Shown here in pieces: positions 26,373-34,442 of a stretch of 64,000 bases of DNA. This DNA is from Streptomyces syringium (lineage in GTDB: Bacteria; Actinomycetota; Actinomycetes; Streptomycetales; Streptomycetaceae): positions 2,480,001-2,544,000 of the forward strand of contig NZ_JAGIOH010000001.1 in NCBI RefSeq assembly GCF_017876625.1, written 5' to 3'. The notes beneath the pieces were generated by a model. It was not told the origin of the DNA. It saw only the letters and a program-made list of their open reading frames with translations, and did no database searches. Within the stretch, counting starts at the first letter, position 1. Each line of letters starts with the position of its first letter. A program made the position numbers and the translations under genes.

Positions 26373-27191
26373 TCAGCGGTAGGTATAGAACTTCGTGTGG
26401 TCAAGCATGTCCTCCGGCGTGACGTCGTTCCAGGGCTTCATCGTGTCGCGGAGGCCGATCACATTGCGCGGGGCCGAGACGGGCACGTAGCCGGAGGAGG
26501 GGTGCAGCCTCTGCCAGTCGGCCCACAGTTTGTCGATGAAACAGTGATGCAGCCAGAAGACCGGATCGTTCGGCGAAGCCCCGCTCGTCATCTGACCGCC
26601 GACCCAGACGTGGACGCGATTGTGCAGGTTGGGGCCGCGCCATCCCTCGATGTGGTTGCGGAAGCCTTCGGACCTGCTGTTCCACGGGGCGGCGTCATAC
26701 GTGGGCATGGCCAGCACGGCGTCCACCTCCGCCCGAGTGGGGAGTTCGCGGGTGCCGACGCCCAGGGCTCGCCGCAAGAAGGTCCTGCCGTCGACCCGTA
26801 TGTTCATGGGCCAATTACCGCCTCCGAAGGCGAACGCTCCGGAGGTGACCCGCCCGTCTCCGCTGCGGCCGTCACCGCCGAGGAACGTGTCCGCCCACAG
26901 CGAGCTGCTGGGCGAACGGTCGACCGTCCAGTCCCAGTAGGGCAGCATGACGGAAGGGTTGACGCTCTGGAGCGCCTGCTCGAACTGGAGCAGAAACCGG
27001 CGGTGCCAGGGCAGGAACGACGGTGAACGGTGCCCCGTTCGCTCGCCGTCATCGGTGTCACTCATGATGAAGGCGTTGTGCGTGGTGATGAACTCGTCGT
27101 AGCGGCCCTGGCGCTTGAGGGCGATGACGGCGTCGATGAAGTTCCGCTTCTCGGCGGCCGACAGGTCTGCCTGGTTCTTGCGGTCTGCCAT
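26373..27191 (-). CDS. melC2: Tyrosinase MelC2
   Basis: A 272-residue type-3 copper tyrosinase, the usual Streptomyces length. CuA ligands His38, His54 and His63; CuB ligands His190, His194 and His216 (LHNRVHVW ... FWLHHCF). It oxidises tyrosine to DOPA and dopaquinone, leading to melanin. No signal peptide of its own: export occurs piggyback with MelC1 through the Tat system. ATG at 27191 is preceded by an AAGGATC site. 40 bases after melC1, in the standard melC1-melC2 order. Confidence 0.97.
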   Translation of the reverse strand: MADRKNQADLSAAEKRNFIDAVIALKRQGRYDEFITTHNAFIMSDTDDGERTGHRSPSFLPWHRRFLLQFEQALQSVNPSVMLPYWDWTVDRSPSSSLWADTFLGGDGRSGDGRVTSGAFAFGGGNWPMNIRVDGRTFLRRALGVGTRELPTRAEVDAVLAMPTYDAAPWNSRSEGFRNHIEGWRGPNLHNRVHVWVGGQMTSGASPNDPVFWLHHCFIDKLWADWQRLHPSSGYVPVSAPRNVIGLRDTMKPWNDVTPEDMLDHTKFYTYR

Positions 27192-27231
27192 GACGACGGA
27201 TCCTTTCGGTGCGGGGGTGCCGAGCGCGATG

Positions 27232-27648
27232 TCAGACGGCGAGGGGCACGAGTGATGCCCCGTCGAGGTCCCGTACGGCGGCGCGGGCCACGTCGCGGGG
27301 GGTGGGGTGCGTCTCGTAGTGGTCGATCACGCTGATCCAGGTGCCGTCGGCGTTCTGCATCACGTGCAGATCGTCGTTGTCGATGCGGACGACGAACTCG
27401 ACGAGACCATGGCCGTCGGCTCCGCCATGACCGGTGTGGCCGCCATGCCCCTCATCGGCGGGCCAGCCTTCGATGTGCCGACCGAGATACGTCTCGTCGA
27501 ATGCGGCCGGCACGTCGGCGGCACGCGCGGTATGCGGGCTCAGGGGCGAGGCGTTCGCCGTGGTGACGGCGGTCTGACCGGCGAGCGCGGTACCGGCCAC
27601 CACCAGCATGGACCGTCGAACCATGTCGCGTCGGGTGAGACGTTGCAC
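27232..27648 (-). CDS. melC1: Tyrosinase copper chaperone MelC1
   Basis: A 138-residue protein with a twin-arginine signal (LTRRDMVRRSML) and hydrophobic core, a mature domain starting near residue 45 (AFDETYLGRHIEG), a His-rich EGHGGHTGHGGADGHG loop and the C-terminal ISVIDHYETHPTPRDVARAAVRDLDG. MelC1 binds MelC2, inserts copper and carries it through Tat. GTG at 27648 after GAGGAGA. First gene of the melC operon. Confidence 0.96.
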   Translation of the reverse strand: MQRLTRRDMVRRSMLVVAGTALAGQTAVTTANASPLSPHTARAADVPAAFDETYLGRHIEGWPADEGHGGHTGHGGADGHGLVEFVVRIDNDDLHVMQNADGTWISVIDHYETHPTPRDVARAAVRDLDGASLVPLAV

Positions 27649-28190
27649 GGTCTCTCCTCTCGTCTGTCCAGCGCGGCCGGAAGGCCGCAGCAGGAACGTT
27701 TCTTCACGAGGCGGAACGAGATCGTCCCGTCCGCCTGTGCCGCCACATGCTGACAGCGGCGGACGATCCCGCAGAGGGGCCCGGACGGGCGTGGGTCATG
27801 AAGGAGCCAACTCCATCTGGATAGTGCATTGTTCAATGGCGGCGATCTTCTCGGAAAGCCTGCTGCCGTCCGGGAGCAGGTGGAAACTCGAGCCGGATTA
27901 CCGCCTCCACCCGTAGATCTTCCGGTGGATGACTGTCGGACCGTAGCCCGACCGACCCGCCAACTCGACCCGAATGCAGGCGCATTGATCAGGGGGCGGG
28001 GTAGACGGTGTGGTTTTGGATGCGGCGCGGCGTGCCGTCGTACCGCACGGGGTTGAGGTGATCGCGGCGTACCGCAGCGGATGGACGGCAGAGATCAAAC
28101 ACCTGCGGGACGCGGTCATGGCCCCGCCGCGCATAACTTTTCCAACGCGCCGACGACCGGCGGCACGATCCTCGGGAAGGACATGCGCTC
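27649..28190. other. Intergenic region between melC1 and the peptidoglycan-binding protein gene
   Basis: 540 bases containing the promoters of two divergent transcripts. No gene is supported. On the minus strand 27900-27799 there is a 33-codon open stretch with no start (HLLPDGSRLSEKIAAIEQ in the middle, ending in TGA) of unusually protein-like composition; it could be the relic of a lost gene. G+C is lower here than in the surrounding core. Confidence 0.5.
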
Positions 28191-28568
28191 ATGGCAGGCA
28201 TCAAGAAGACCGTATGCACGATCGGCATCATGGCCGCGGCGGCAGGCATGGTGGGCGGCGGCTTGGCCGGTACGGCGAACGCCAAGCCGGGTATAGCCAA
28301 CATCTCCGTCGGGTCCGGCAACTCGCACGGCGTGTGGTGTGTTCAGCGGGCCGTGAACAACTGGGCGGAGCGAACGGGCAAGGGGCGCCCGATCGGCGAG
28401 GACGGCAAGTTCGGGTCCGCCACGAAGACCTGGGTGGTGAAGTTCCAGAAGGCGTCCAAGCTCGGGGCGGACGGCATCGTCGGCCCCAAGACCGGCAACA
28501 GCGTCCTGGACAACGCCGGCCACCACCGCGGCTACTGCTACGACCACGTACCGAGCACTCGGCGCTGA
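28191..28568 (+). CDS. Secreted peptidoglycan-binding-domain protein
   Basis: A 125-residue exported protein: signal peptide of about 32 residues ending in GTANA, then one PG_binding_1-like domain (about 45-108: VWCVQRAVNNW ... GEDGKFGSATKTWVVKFQKASKLGADGIVGPKTGN). No catalytic domain follows, so it probably only binds wall glycopeptide. Two Cys (VWC and GYC) may pair. ATG at 28191 has GGAAGGA upstream. Confidence 0.85.
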   Translation: MAGIKKTVCTIGIMAAAAGMVGGGLAGTANAKPGIANISVGSGNSHGVWCVQRAVNNWAERTGKGRPIGEDGKFGSATKTWVVKFQKASKLGADGIVGPKTGNSVLDNAGHHRGYCYDHVPSTRR

Positions 28569-28584
28569 CCGGGGGGGCAACGCA

Positions 28585-28617
28585 GTGGAGCCCGGCCGCG
28601 CTCCGGCCGGGCCCCAC
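28585..28617. terminator. Bidirectional hairpin between convergent genes
   Basis: GCCCGGCC (28590-28597) pairs with GGCCGGGC (28605-28612), extended by GTGG/CCAC outside. It lies between the convergent stops at 28568 and 28644. Confidence 0.7.
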
Positions 28618-28643
28618 AGCTCCCCCCTTACGACCGGCTCCGA

Positions 28644-29255
28644 TCAGTCCTTCGTCGTCGTCGCCTTGGTGGCTTCCGCTTCCCGTGACGGCATCCAGTG
28701 GTGGACCTTGAAGTTGCCCTTCTCCAGGGTCTCGAAGGGGGCGCTGCCCTGGCAGGGGCCAACGCTCTTCTTCGGCAGCCCGTCGAGCGCCCAGCTGTAA
28801 CCCAGCCGGTCACCCTTCTTGCCGTCGTCCAGCACGGTGAATCCGAATCGCTTGCCCTTCAGATCCCCAATCTGCGGCAGACCGGGCGCGGCCTCGAAGT
28901 GCGACTCGGTCACGATGCCCGTCGCCACGGCGACCGGTCCGCCGGTCAGCAGGCAGTCGATACGCCCCTTGAAATAGCCGCCCCAGTCCTTGCCCATGTG
29001 GTGGCTGACGTAGAACGTGCCGCGCGCCTTGTCGGCGAAGCCGCGGGCGTTGAAGGAGAAGTGCACGTCGTCACCCGGCTTGCGCTTGAGCTTGGCGGAC
29101 CCGGTGAGCGAGGGCTCGTCCGGCGTCTGCCGGACGGCGACCCGGGTGTCACTCCCGGCCGCCGCAGCCGGCCCGCTCGCCCCTGAAATCAGCACAGCGG
29201 CCGCGCATACGGCGAGGGCGACGGCGGCACCAAAGGGACGGCGAACACGGGACAT
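28644..29255 (-). CDS. Secreted hypothetical protein
   Basis: A 203-residue protein with a Sec signal peptide (about 1-33, AVALAVCAAAVLISGASGPAAAAG). The mature part has a beta-strand-rich domain with FSFNARGFADKARGTFYVSHHMG, GYFKGRIDCLLTGGPVAVATGIV and GKRFGFTVLDDG, and two Cys (IDCLL and GPCQG) that may pair. Similar small secreted proteins occur in Streptomyces without known role. ATG at 29255 after an excellent GGAGGA site; this overrides a longer frame without homology. Confidence 0.8.
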   Translation of the reverse strand: MSRVRRPFGAAVALAVCAAAVLISGASGPAAAAGSDTRVAVRQTPDEPSLTGSAKLKRKPGDDVHFSFNARGFADKARGTFYVSHHMGKDWGGYFKGRIDCLLTGGPVAVATGIVTESHFEAAPGLPQIGDLKGKRFGFTVLDDGKKGDRLGYSWALDGLPKKSVGPCQGSAPFETLEKGNFKVHHWMPSREAEATKATTTKD

Positions 29256-29631
29256 TGCTTCCTCCTGGATGAGCGGCGCCAGCGACGTGCTGACCACCTC
29301 CCACCACGATGCCGCCGGTGCCGGCGCCCACACATCACACCAGAGGCCGGTCCCTATCCGCCGTGCGGCGGAGCACCAGTGATACACGGGACGGATGGGC
29401 GCCCGTCCCACCCGCGTGAGGGCGGTCTCGATCATTCGGCCATCGAGAAGTGCCCAGGGGTGCGTGCCAGAAAAGGTGTTGCTCAAGCCTGGATGACCGC
29501 GTTACGGTCACCGCACTCTAAAGATCACGCTCTCTGGAACCACGTCGCAGAACGGGAGCGAGCCCGCGCACATGCGCGGAGCCACGGAGGGGCGGCACCT
29601 GATTTGGCATGCCCTCCGGAGGATCCTCCCC
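29256..29631. other. Divergent intergenic region
   Basis: 376 bases with no supported gene. A possible promoter for the luciferase-like gene is TTGCTC (29480-29485) with TTACGG 17 bases later. An open minus-strand stretch (HPWALLDGRMIETALTRVGRAPIR) is in frame with the secreted protein's gene but lacks a ribosome binding site. Confidence 0.4.
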
Positions 29632-30483
29632 ATGAAAATCGGCCTTGGCCTTCCCATTGACGACCCCGCATTGCTGTTGAGCTGGGCGCAGCGTGCCGAC
29701 GCCAGCCCGTTCAGCACGCTCGGCCTGCTGGACCGGCTTGTCTTCGACAACCCCGAGCCCCTCATCACCCTCGCGACCCTTGCTGGTGCCACGTCCCGCA
29801 TCCGCCTCCAGACCGAGGTGCTGATCGCGCCCGTCCACAACACCGCGATCCTCGCAAAGCAGACAGCGACCCTCGACCGCTTGTCGGGCGGCCGCTTCAC
29901 GCTCGGCATCGGCGTCGGCGGTCGCGAGGACGACTGCCTGGCCGCGGGCATCGACATCCGCCGTCGGGGCCGCCGCCTCGACGAGCAGATGCCGCTGCTG
30001 CGTCGGACCTGGGCCGGCGAGCCGTACGGCGCGGATGCCGGGCCGATCGGCCCTGCGCCCTCGACGCCTGGCGGCCCGGAAGTGCTGTTCGGAGGCTTCT
30101 CTCCGGCCGCGATCGAGCGCGTCGGCCAGTACGGGGACGGGTTCCTCGGTGCCGCGCTTCCACCGCCGTTCATGGCCGACCTGTACCGCAGCGTCGAGGC
30201 GGTCTGGGAGAAGTACGACCGCTCCGGCAGCCCACGCCTGGTCGCCCAGGTGAACGTCGCCCTTGGCTCGCAGAGCACGGTGGAGCAGGCCCTGCGTAAC
30301 ATCCGCAGCTACTACGACTTCACCGGGCGCGCGGACCATGTGGCGAACGGCCTTCTCACCACACCGCAGGCCATCCGCGACGCGGCCGCGGCCTTTACCG
30401 GGATCGGCGCCGACGAGGTCATCCTCTACTGCTGGTCCTCGGACATCGACCAGGTCGACCGCCTCGCTGACGTTCTCTTCTAG
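29632..30483 (+). CDS. Luciferase-like (LLM) F420- or flavin-dependent oxidoreductase
   Basis: A 283-residue bacterial-luciferase-fold protein. Typical motifs: KIGLGLPI at strand 1, TSRIRLQTEVLIAPVHNTAILAKQTATLDRLSGGRFTLGIGVGGREDD, RRRGRRLDEQMPLLRRTW, and ERVGQYGDGFLGA. In actinobacteria this form mostly uses F420 as hydride carrier, but FMN cannot be ruled out. Substrate unknown. ATG at 29632 after GGAGGA. Convergent with the next gene, 18 bases between stops. Confidence 0.9.
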   Translation: MKIGLGLPIDDPALLLSWAQRADASPFSTLGLLDRLVFDNPEPLITLATLAGATSRIRLQTEVLIAPVHNTAILAKQTATLDRLSGGRFTLGIGVGGREDDCLAAGIDIRRRGRRLDEQMPLLRRTWAGEPYGADAGPIGPAPSTPGGPEVLFGGFSPAAIERVGQYGDGFLGAALPPPFMADLYRSVEAVWEKYDRSGSPRLVAQVNVALGSQSTVEQALRNIRSYYDFTGRADHVANGLLTTPQAIRDAAAAFTGIGADEVILYCWSSDIDQVDRLADVLF

Positions 30484-30501
30484 GGCTGTCGACGGGTCAG
30501 G

Positions 30502-30930
30502 TCACTGCACGGTCACCGTGACGCGCCAAGGCGAAATGACCAGGGGGCAGATGTTGCCCGGATCGGGGCGGCAACGGCGAGCCGCGCTGAGGGTGACAGT
30601 GCCGGCCTTTTCCCCGGTGAAGATCGCTGTCGCGTCGCCGGCCGGTGTGCTACCACCCGACGTTCGTCGGAGCACCGCGGAGTCACTGGACTGCGGGACG
30701 TCCCAGCTGTAGTTGAGACCGCGTTCCCTGTAGTGGGTGAGGCGGACCTCGATATCATCACCCGTGCTCGCGGACACGGACCGGCCGCTGTCCGGGTTCG
30801 TGAGCACGATGCGCTTGGCCAACTGATGCGATGCTTGGCCATGAGCGGCCGCTGGCGCTGCGACTGATGCCAAGACGGCTACCAAGGCCAGCCCCATTCC
30901 CCACGGACCGGCAGACCACTTCGTTCCCAT
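30502..30930 (-). CDS. Secreted beta-domain protein, possibly chagasin-like inhibitor
   Basis: A 142-residue secreted protein: signal peptide about residues 1-33 (cleavage near AAAHG), then an Ig-like beta domain. DSGRSVSASTGDDIEVRL, NYSWDVPQSSDSAVLRR and GDATAIFTGEKAGTVTLSAARRC follow the strand order of chagasin/I42 cysteine-protease inhibitors (a GDxIxVxL strand, a Y-W strand, and a G-T-ATF-A strand), although the inhibitory NPTTG loop is not recognisable. Two Cys (RRCRPD and NICPL). ATG at 30930 after GGGAGGGA. Confidence 0.7.
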   Translation of the reverse strand: MGTKWSAGPWGMGLALVAVLASVAAPAAAHGQASHQLAKRIVLTNPDSGRSVSASTGDDIEVRLTHYRERGLNYSWDVPQSSDSAVLRRTSGGSTPAGDATAIFTGEKAGTVTLSAARRCRPDPGNICPLVISPWRVTVTVQ

Positions 30931-31082
30931 CCGAATATCCCTCCCGACGGCTACAACAGACCTATTCTTCCGGCCGGTTCGACGGGTGAGCGAAAGGTGC
31001 GTCCCAAACCACCCGACCGAGGGGCGTGGCCGTTCTGCGGCGAGTGGGACCTGTCAGGGGAGAGAGAACTGGGCCCCGGAAC

Positions 31083-31385
31083 TCATGGCTGACGGCGCTG
31101 CCGTCGAGGGTGATCACAAGCCTTGTCCGCCGCGATCTCGCAAAGATTGCCCCGCACGTCAGGAGCCTGATCGAACTCCTCATCACTGATCCCGACACCG
31201 ATCACCCGGCGCACGACCTCCCGGTCGGCAGCAAGCCGCTCCGCCCACTGCGCGGCCGTGGGGTGCTCGGCCACCAATGCCCTGCCCAGTTGCCCGATGC
31301 TCAGGCCGCGCTGCTCAGCAAGCTCGGCGAGGTGATTCCGAGTCTCTCGGGAAACCTGAATTCTCTTCGCTGCCACGGAGTTCAC
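31083..31385 (-). CDS. Ribbon-helix-helix-like, antitoxin-type small protein
   Basis: A 100-residue protein with KRIQVSRETRNHLAELAEQRGLSIGQLGRALV at the start: a short strand with alternating residues followed by two helices, as in RHH antitoxins. The middle is acidic (ISDEEFDQAPDVRGNLCEIA), the tail basic. The GTG start at 31385 has a weak ribosome binding site. No toxin gene follows: the next 150 bases on this strand carry no recognisable PIN or MazF-like ORF, so this is either an orphan or the remnant of a pair. Confidence 0.6.
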   Translation of the reverse strand: MNSVAAKRIQVSRETRNHLAELAEQRGLSIGQLGRALVAEHPTAAQWAERLAADREVVRRVIGVGISDEEFDQAPDVRGNLCEIAADKACDHPRRQRRQP

Positions 31386-31523
31386 TATGCAGCTTCTACA
31401 GGGCGGGCGTGTGGGTCGCGCCGGATCCCGAGTCGGCGCCAGCCCGTGGGCGGCCCGCTGTCAGCGATGACCCGGGGCGCAGGAACCGGCGCGGCGGATT
31501 CCGGAACGTCGGTGGCAAAAGCG

Positions 31524-31562
31524 GCCCTCTACGGCACGATGTCGATACGTGTCGTAGAGGGC
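31524..31562 (-). terminator. Hairpin downstream of the 31595-32437 gene
   Basis: GCCCTCTACG (31524-31533) and CGTAGAGGGC (31553-31562) are perfect complements, with further pairing inside (GxCACG/CGTGTC). It lies 33 bases beyond the stop of the secreted-protein gene on the minus strand. Confidence 0.7.
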
Positions 31563-31594
31563 TCACGCCATTGAGGAGAGGTGCGTTTCCCGCG

Positions 31595-32437
31595 TCAGGC
31601 GCCGGTGCCCGCGATCTTCGTCCGGCCGGAGCCGTAAACCTTCACCTTGGCCCAGGGGTAGACGGTCGCATATTCGCCGTAGATCGGGATCTTGAACGTG
31701 ACTTTGCGCTTCATGATGGAAGTAGCAGAGGACGCCGGAACCTTGGACTTGCGGTTCATCATTCTGCCGCCGACGTCGACCCCGCTGTCCTCATTGCTGG
31801 TGTTGTCGTACCGCTTGCCCCAGGCGCGCACCTTGCCGCCCTTGTAATTGAAGCGCGCATACGTGTGGTACTTGAAGATCGTGTTACCGAAATAGCTGCG
31901 ATGGGTGTAGGTGATGTGGGTCATTTTCCACTTGCCACCCCGGACGGCGGCCGCCGCGAGCGCGGCATCGCCCTCCGCGGGGGCGTTCGGATCGGCATCC
32001 GTCTCCTCGGGCGTCTCCTGCTCCTCGGAGGGCTCGCTCGCCTGGGCGTCTGCAGGAGGCTCGATCGCCGCGAGTTCGTCCTTGCCGAGCGGCTTTCCGG
32101 TTTCCGGGGACACGATCTCCCCGTCCTCGGTGACGACCGCCTCCTTCGCGGTCACCTCCAACTGCCGAGGATCGGACACCTTCCGGGCCACCTCGGGGAA
32201 TTGCTGCCGGAGGAGGTCGAGGAGGGCGTAGTGTCTGCTGATCGCGGATTCCTGGCCCGAATCCAGGGCCGAACCCGTCATATCGATCGCCGCCAGCAGC
32301 GCATGCAGCTGGGCCTTCTTGGCGGCATCCTGCGCCGGATTGTCCGCCGCCACAGCCGGAGTGAGTGTGGCCAGCAGCGCGGTAGCAGATACCACCGTAC
32401 CGGCAAGCAGTTTTCGACTGCGGTGCAGTGAACGCAT
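31595..32437 (-). CDS. Secreted hypothetical protein with coiled N-terminal half
   Basis: A 280-residue exported protein. Signal peptide about residues 1-31 (LLAGTVVSATALLATLTPAVAA). Residues 35-90 are helical (AQDAAKKAQLHALLAAIDMTGSALD), then an acidic Pro/Glu/Asp linker (EPSEEQETPEETDADPN) at about 125-145, then a C-terminal domain rich in Tyr, Lys and aromatic strands (ITYTHRSYFGNTIFKYHTYARFNYKGGKVRAWG). No recognised family. ATG at 32437 after GGGGGAA. The lower G+C of the gene and its neighbours suggests an accessory origin. Confidence 0.75.
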   Translation of the reverse strand: MRSLHRSRKLLAGTVVSATALLATLTPAVAADNPAQDAAKKAQLHALLAAIDMTGSALDSGQESAISRHYALLDLLRQQFPEVARKVSDPRQLEVTAKEAVVTEDGEIVSPETGKPLGKDELAAIEPPADAQASEPSEEQETPEETDADPNAPAEGDAALAAAAVRGGKWKMTHITYTHRSYFGNTIFKYHTYARFNYKGGKVRAWGKRYDNTSNEDSGVDVGGRMMNRKSKVPASSATSIMKRKVTFKIPIYGEYATVYPWAKVKVYGSGRTKIAGTGA

Positions 32438-32647
32438 TGTTCCCCCATATAAAGTTCGGTGCATTTCGGGAAGTCACCCCGATCCCCACGCCGGATCATA
32501 AAGGGAACGATCGAGCACGTGCAACCTACAAACAAGCTGACCTCGCAGGGGCCGCGGGCATAAAAATGGATCTTCCGGGCGATTCTCACCCCGCATCGAG
32601 GAATTCAAAGGCTTGTTGATTATATATCGGCGAGAATCTCTAATTCC

Positions 32648-33039
32648 GTTTCCGCAGCAGCCGTCCGGGACCTGCCGGTGGGGCTGCTATTGGATGGCGA
32701 GCTGGTCGTGTGGGTCGGCCAGAGGCTTGCGTTCGACCGGCTTCGGCAGCGGACACGCAGCGGTGCTGCGGCTGCGGCCCGACTGGCATTAAGAGAACCC
32801 GCCCACTATGTAGTTTTCGATGTGATTCACACTGGTTCGGGAGACGTTACTGCTCTGCCCTACCGGGAGCGCCGGGCCATCCTGGAACAGCTCTTTCGGG
32901 ACCTTCAGCTCGGCCCGCCGTGGATGTCGTGCCCCATGACGACGTCAGCAGACCAGGTCAGGAGTGGCTGTCGGATCCGTGGGCGGAGAGAGGCGTCGAG
33001 GGAGTTGCCCTCAAGCCCATGAGCAGCTCCTACCGGCCT
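32648..33039 (+). pseudogene. Relic of an ATP-dependent DNA ligase gene
   Basis: The plus strand reads AAVRDLPVGLLLDGELVVW, then RLAFDRLRQR and PAHYVVFDVIHTGSGDVTALPYRERRAILEQLF, the middle of the adenylation domain of LigD/LigC-type ATP-dependent ligases (motifs III-IIIa). After PMTTSADQ the frame is lost; the following WLSDPWAERGVEGVALKPMSSSYRP (motif IV, EGVxxK) is in another frame, consistent with one deleted base near 32962. The N-terminal motif I lysine segment and the whole OB-fold C-terminus are missing. It contains a TTA codon. It stops seven bases before the left end of the 205-bp repeat. Confidence 0.85.
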
Positions 33040-33045
33040 ATGGCA

Positions 33046-33250
33046 TGTCCGGCGGATCATGCGGGCCGGGGGCTGTGGGCCGTGTCGGCCGCACCCCGCT
33101 GCGCGGTGGTGTCCTCAATCGCCGGACGGGCTGCGCATGCAGCCCGCTGGGGGGCACCTCCCAGCGGTAGCTGGGGGGATTGAGGACGCGCTCGCAGGGC
33201 GCCCGCCGCCGCAGGCGGCAAGACGGCCCGCAGCCAAGATCCGCCGGACA
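33046..33250. repeat. 205-bp element with 13-bp perfect terminal inverted repeats
   Basis: Ends are TGTCCGGCGGATC (33046-33058) and GATCCGCCGGACA (33238-33250), exact reverse complements. Inside are the CGGTGGTGTCCTCAATCGCCGGACGGGCTG arm, a CAGCCCGCTGGGGGGCACC / CAGCGGTAGCTGGGGGG module and a GCCGCAGGCGGCAAGACGGCCCGCAG arm. Modules recur separately at 16708, 36367 and 44121. It has the form of a non-autonomous, MITE-like palindromic repeat; no flanking target duplication is obvious. The rest of the 32438-33341 interval holds the ligase relic and nothing else recognisable. Confidence 0.8.
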
Positions 33251-33341
33251 CGGTCTAGCTCCTGTGACCCAAACCGTCTCCGCAACTGACAAGGCCAGGG
33301 AATACAGTGCCTGGCCTTGTCTCGACCTTAGCTGTGCTTGG

Positions 33342-34316
33342 TCAGCCCTCGTGCGAGCCCCGGCGGCGGGCCGTCACTACCAGGCCGGTGCCCAGTGCGA
33401 GCGCACCCGCGCTGCCTGCGACGGCCCAGGGGGTGGAGGAGCCGGCGCCCGTCTTGGCGAGTTCACCGCTGCCGCCGGTGGTGGTGCCGGTGCTGCTGCC
33501 CGCGGCGGACCACGTCGAAGACGCACTCGCGGACGGCGTGGCGGTAGCGGTGGCGGTGGCCGTGGCGCTCGTCGTCGGGGTTGCGGTGGCGGACGCCTTC
33601 GGGCTGGGCCCGGTCTTGGGGTCCTTGGTCTTGGTTCCGCCGCCCGTGGTCGCCGTGGCCGTCGGCTTCGGGTCGCCCGTGGGATCCGTCTTGCCGCCGT
33701 CCTTGGCCATGACGGTGATATCCGACAGCGACGGCGCCTCGACACCTTCGGGGGTGTTCACAATCGGCCCCGCCTTCCCTGCCGGGAAGGCGTCACCCAG
33801 GCGGATACGCAGGTCGACGGTGAGCTTCTCCCCCTTGGGGATCTTGCCGAACTGCCTCTTGCCCTGTACGCCGACGTTGGTGACGACGTCGACCATCGAC
33901 TCCCATTTCGAGGTGGCGGAGCCGCTGCGCGTCCGGTACTTCAGCTTGGTGGCTCGGGGGTCCTCCGGATCGAGCTGCCCGGTGCTCTTGCCCGTGCTGC
34001 TAAGCCAGAAGCTCAAGGAGAAGTCCTTGACTTCCTCAGCGTTCTCGTTGTCTAGGACGAACGAGAACTCTGTCCAGTCGCCACCCGCCGTGAGCTTCTC
34101 GGGGAAGTTAATGACGTCCACAGCGCGTCCGGGCTGAGTCGCGTCCGGCTCCTCCGCCGAGGACTTCTCGCCCCCGGCAGGGCCCGGCCTCTGCTCAGAG
34201 CCCGCCGTCACCGGCGGCTTGGAATCGGCACCGTCGGCGACCGCCGGCGTGGTGAGGAAGACGGCCGGGGCTATGGAGGCGGCGGCTACGACCGCGGTGA
34301 TCCGTGACAACTTCAT
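33342..34316 (-). CDS. Sortase-anchored (LAKTG) surface protein
   Basis: A 324-residue wall-anchored protein. Signal peptide about residues 1-27, a beta-rich domain from 65 to 205 (TAGGDWTEFSFVLDNENAEEVKDFSLSFWLS ... VDLRIRLGDAFPAGKAGPI), a long Thr/Ala/Pro/Ser-rich spacer (about 215-280, with repeated TATATA units), then LAKTG at 286-290, a hydrophobic segment and the basic tail RRRGSHEG. LAxTG is the preferred signal of Streptomyces class E sortases, so covalent attachment to peptidoglycan is expected. ATG at 34316 with an AGAGG site. Function unknown; Streptomyces surface proteins of this build often take part in aerial growth or adhesion. Confidence 0.88.
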   Translation of the reverse strand: MKLSRITAVVAAASIAPAVFLTTPAVADGADSKPPVTAGSEQRPGPAGGEKSSAEEPDATQPGRAVDVINFPEKLTAGGDWTEFSFVLDNENAEEVKDFSLSFWLSSTGKSTGQLDPEDPRATKLKYRTRSGSATSKWESMVDVVTNVGVQGKRQFGKIPKGEKLTVDLRIRLGDAFPAGKAGPIVNTPEGVEAPSLSDITVMAKDGGKTDPTGDPKPTATATTGGGTKTKDPKTGPSPKASATATPTTSATATATATATPSASASSTWSAAGSSTGTTTGGSGELAKTGAGSSTPWAVAGSAGALALGTGLVVTARRRGSHEG

Positions 34317-34442
34317 CTAGGCAACCTCTGTTCAGGAACCGGTCAGGAACCGGCAGATTGAGCCCTGCAAAGCAGTGCTAACTGTATGAGCAGCTAAATA
34401 TCGCCCATCTCGGGCTCCTGTGCAGCCCTATGACGGAACGTC

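Noticed and set aside
27829..28134. Short ORFs on both strands suggestive of a transposase remnant
   Set aside because: No DDE or HTH motif could be recognised; composition alone does not support a gene.
30962..31198. A minus-strand ORF after the RHH protein as its toxin
   Set aside because: No PIN, MazF, RelE or Fic motif; the frame ends in Pro/Arg-rich sequence and lacks a ribosome binding site.
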